Source of the DNA: JAHJQQ01 sp964458835
GTDB taxonomy: Bacteria; Pseudomonadota; Gammaproteobacteria; Thiohalobacterales; Thiohalobacteraceae
NCBI GenBank assembly: GCA_964458835.1
Contig: CAYWKV010000067.1
Coordinates: forward strand, 1-13,269
DNA: 13,269 nt
Reading direction: 5' to 3'
Positions 11,913 to 13,269 of the stretch are shown one piece after another. Below the pieces are notes generated by a model. The model was not told the origin of the DNA. It ran no database searches and worked only from the letters and a program-made list of their open reading frames with translations. Within the stretch, counting starts at the first letter, position 1. Every line of letters begins with the position of its first letter. A program made the translations under genes and the position numbers.

Positions 11913-12923
11913 CTAGGCGTTGGCGGCGGGCATGGTCGCCAGTCGTTCGACGACGTCCCGGGCGAGATCGTCCAGGCCCGCCAGTTCCGGATACCGGCCG
12001 GCCACGTCGATCACGTAGCCCAGCGTGCGCGGGATGTCGCCGAGGTAGCCGGGCTTACCGTCGCGCCGGTACAGGCGCGCGAAGATGCCGGCGGCCTTGA
12101 GATGGCGCTGCACGCCCATCCAGTCGAACCAGCGCAGGAAACGCGCCTCGTCGGCCTGCCCCGGGCGCAGCACGCCGGACTGCAAGGCCAGTTCCCAGTA
12201 GCCCAGCGCCCAGTCCTCCACCCGCTCGCGCGGCCAGGCGATGTAGCAGTCGCGCAGCAGCGAGACGAGATCGTAGGTGACCGGGCCGATGACGGCGTCC
12301 TGGAAATCGAGGATGCCCGGATTGTTGCGGCGCGTCACCATGAGATTGCGCGAATGGTAGTCGCGGTGCACGCACACCTGCGGCTGCGCCAGGGCGGACT
12401 GCGCCAGGGCCGCGAACACCCGCTCCAGCAGCGCGGACTGTGCGGCGTCGAGCGACAGGCCGAGGTGGGTCCCGAGCAGCCAGTCGCGGAACAGCTCCAT
12501 CTCGCGGCGCAGCAGCGGTTCGTCGTAGGGCGGCAGTTCACCCGCCTGCGGTCCCTGCGCCTGGATCACCAGCAGGGCGCCCAGTGCATCGCCGTACAGG
12601 CGTTGCACGGTCGTGTCGTCCAGCGCCTGCAGATAATGCACGTCACCGAGATCGGACAGCAGATAGAAGCCGCGCCCGGCGTCGCCGCGCAGCACCTGCG
12701 GCACATGCAGGCCGATGTCCAGGAACGCGGCGGCGACCTTCAGGAAGGGACGCATGTCCTCCTGGTCGGGCGGCGCGTCCATGACGATGAAACTGTCGCC
12801 GCCGACGGTGACGCGGAAATACCGGCGGAAGCTGGCATCCGCCGAAGCCGGCCGGATGGTGCACAGCGCGAAGGCCGCATCCTCACGCAACCAGTCTTCG
12901 ATCTGTTGCAAACGTTGGGGCAT
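11913..12923 (-). CDS. amgK: N-acetylmuramate/N-acetylglucosamine kinase AmgK (APH fold)
   Basis: AmgK phosphorylates the anomeric hydroxyl of MurNAc (and GlcNAc) salvaged from peptidoglycan, making the substrate for MurU. The 336-residue protein has the aminoglycoside phosphotransferase fold: 'SADASFRRYFRV' nucleotide-loop region (27-38), a beta strand 'DSFIVMDAPPDQED', the catalytic Brenner motif 'VCVHRDYHSRNLMV' (183-196, Asp188), and the metal-binding 'GILDFQDAVIGPVTYDL' (203-219, Asp206). I chose ATG 12923 (MPQRLQQIEDWLRED), with an AAGGG about 6 bp upstream. Longer in-frame starts to 13097 would enter the divergent control region and are not family-like. Divergence from lptD matches the Pseudomonas arrangement and supports amgK over a generic phosphotransferase. 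Confidence 0.93.
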   Translation of the reverse strand: MPQRLQQIEDWLREDAAFALCTIRPASADASFRRYFRVTVGGDSFIVMDAPPDQEDMRPFLKVAAAFLDIGLHVPQVLRGDAGRGFYLLSDLGDVHYLQALDDTTVQRLYGDALGALLVIQAQGPQAGELPPYDEPLLRREMELFRDWLLGTHLGLSLDAAQSALLERVFAALAQSALAQPQVCVHRDYHSRNLMVTRRNNPGILDFQDAVIGPVTYDLVSLLRDCYIAWPRERVEDWALGYWELALQSGVLRPGQADEARFLRWFDWMGVQRHLKAAGIFARLYRRDGKPGYLGDIPRTLGYVIDVAGRYPELAGLDDLARDVVERLATMPAANA

Positions 12924-13202
12924 TCTCGACCCTTGAGCGGTTTCCGGAGCCGGCCCGATGCGGACCCCGCGGGCGCCCCATGAACCGGAGAAAGTGATTG
13001 AAGGAAAAGCCATTCTATGCGATTTTACGGGGCGCCTTCCAGGGTCGTGCCGGAATGCTTCGGCGCGCCGTACGGACGCCCCATCCGGACCAGGCACCCC
13101 GACAAGCCGACCAACGCCTAGACCGCGTGACGCGCTCCGCCCGCCGCCGCAGGGATGTACGGCGGCCGCGGAAACAAGACGCAGCGCGAGGAACCAGCCA
13201 TT
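12924..13202. promoter_or_regulatory. Divergent control region between amgK and lptD
   Basis: The 279 bp between the two divergent starts should hold both promoters. A less GC-rich patch lies at about 12990-13028. It contains TTGAAG (12998-13003) with a weak GATTTT 17 bp downstream (13021-13026), a possible but poor sigma70-like pair for lptD. GGCGCGCC (13062-13069) and the overlapping-edge CCGTACGG (13068-13075) are short palindromes. A GAGGA precedes the lptD start. I see no convincing gene here. Confidence 0.4.
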
Positions 13203-13269
13203 GTGAGTGAACGATCTCTGCTAGCGGCGCTGATCGCCGGGCTCATCCTGCCGCCGGCCGTCGCCGCAC
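13203..13269 (+). CDS. lptD: LPS-assembly protein LptD, N-terminal signal peptide (3' truncated)
   Basis: The first 22 codons run off the window edge. From GTG 13203 they read MSERSLLAALIAGLILPPAVAA, a clean signal peptide ending at the window boundary. The other nearby GTG (13207) hits a stop within six codons. A GAGGA about 11 bp upstream serves as ribosome binding site. The LptD identity (outer-membrane barrel that inserts lipopolysaccharide) rests on position only: amgK and murU lie divergent to lptD in Pseudomonas and relatives. The visible residues alone cannot distinguish it from another exported protein. Confidence 0.5.
   Translation, partial: MSERSLLAALIAGLILPPAVAA

Noticed and set aside
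11172..12983. 603-codon open frame on the plus strand
   Set aside because: It is antisense to amgK, the HbpS-like gene and murU, is rich in His/Gln/Arg/Ala typical of antisense frames in GC-rich DNA, and has no recognisable domain.
13029..13082. GGGGCG/CGCCCC inverted repeat before lptD
   Set aside because: Six-base arms separated by 42 bp in GC-rich DNA are expected by chance.
12924..13097. Longer in-frame start of amgK
   Set aside because: The additional 58 residues lie in the divergent control region, have no family resemblance, and MPQRLQQIEDWL is a normal AmgK-like N-terminus with its own ribosome binding site.

Overview
The window is GC-rich, densely coded DNA. It looks like a sulfur-oxidising gammaproteobacterium, perhaps from a Chromatiales- or Acidiferrobacterales-like lineage. 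The basis is the gene order rlpA-dacA-dat-ybeD-lipB-lipA, an amgK/murU locus divergent from lptD, and a SoxXA cytochrome pair. The taxonomic placement is inference from gene content, not a search.

Left third (1-4911, plus strand): the tail of rlpA (SPOR domain), dacA (D,D-carboxypeptidase), dat (D-amino-acid aminotransferase), ybeD (DUF493), lipB and lipA. This is the familiar envelope/lipoate cluster, but its gaps are not compact. The dacA-dat gap holds a CTAG-rich heptanucleotide array. Each of the next three gaps (dat-ybeD, ybeD-lipB, lipB-lipA) is filled by a fold-back element whose arms are tandem ~9-bp CCACGAAA/CCACGGAA units in inverted orientation. A fourth copy lies between soxX and soxA.

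Middle (4905-9291): a small exported glycine-zipper protein and cfa (cyclopropane fatty acid synthase) on the minus strand. An AT-rich divergent region follows, with three in-phase palindromes directly before a LysR-type regulator gene on the plus strand. Convergent to that gene are soxA and soxX on the minus strand, the cytochrome subunits that start thiosulfate oxidation. No soxYZ, soxB or soxCD lies in the window.

Right third (9355-13269): a probable five-gene minus-strand operon, amgK - secreted HbpS/GlcG-like protein - murU - 72-aa unknown - GT-B glycosyltransferase. AmgK and MurU convert MurNAc to UDP-MurNAc (peptidoglycan recycling), so the three extra genes are candidates for linked envelope functions. 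The 5' end of lptD is divergent from amgK.

Functionally the window is mostly about the cell envelope (rlpA, dacA, dat, amgK, murU, lptD, cfa, glycine-zipper protein), with lipoate synthesis and sulfur oxidation. The least ordinary features are the fold-back repeat family, the three-palindrome operator candidate before lysR and the unusual composition of the amgK-murU operon. I saw no tRNA, rRNA, CRISPR array, transposase or integrase.
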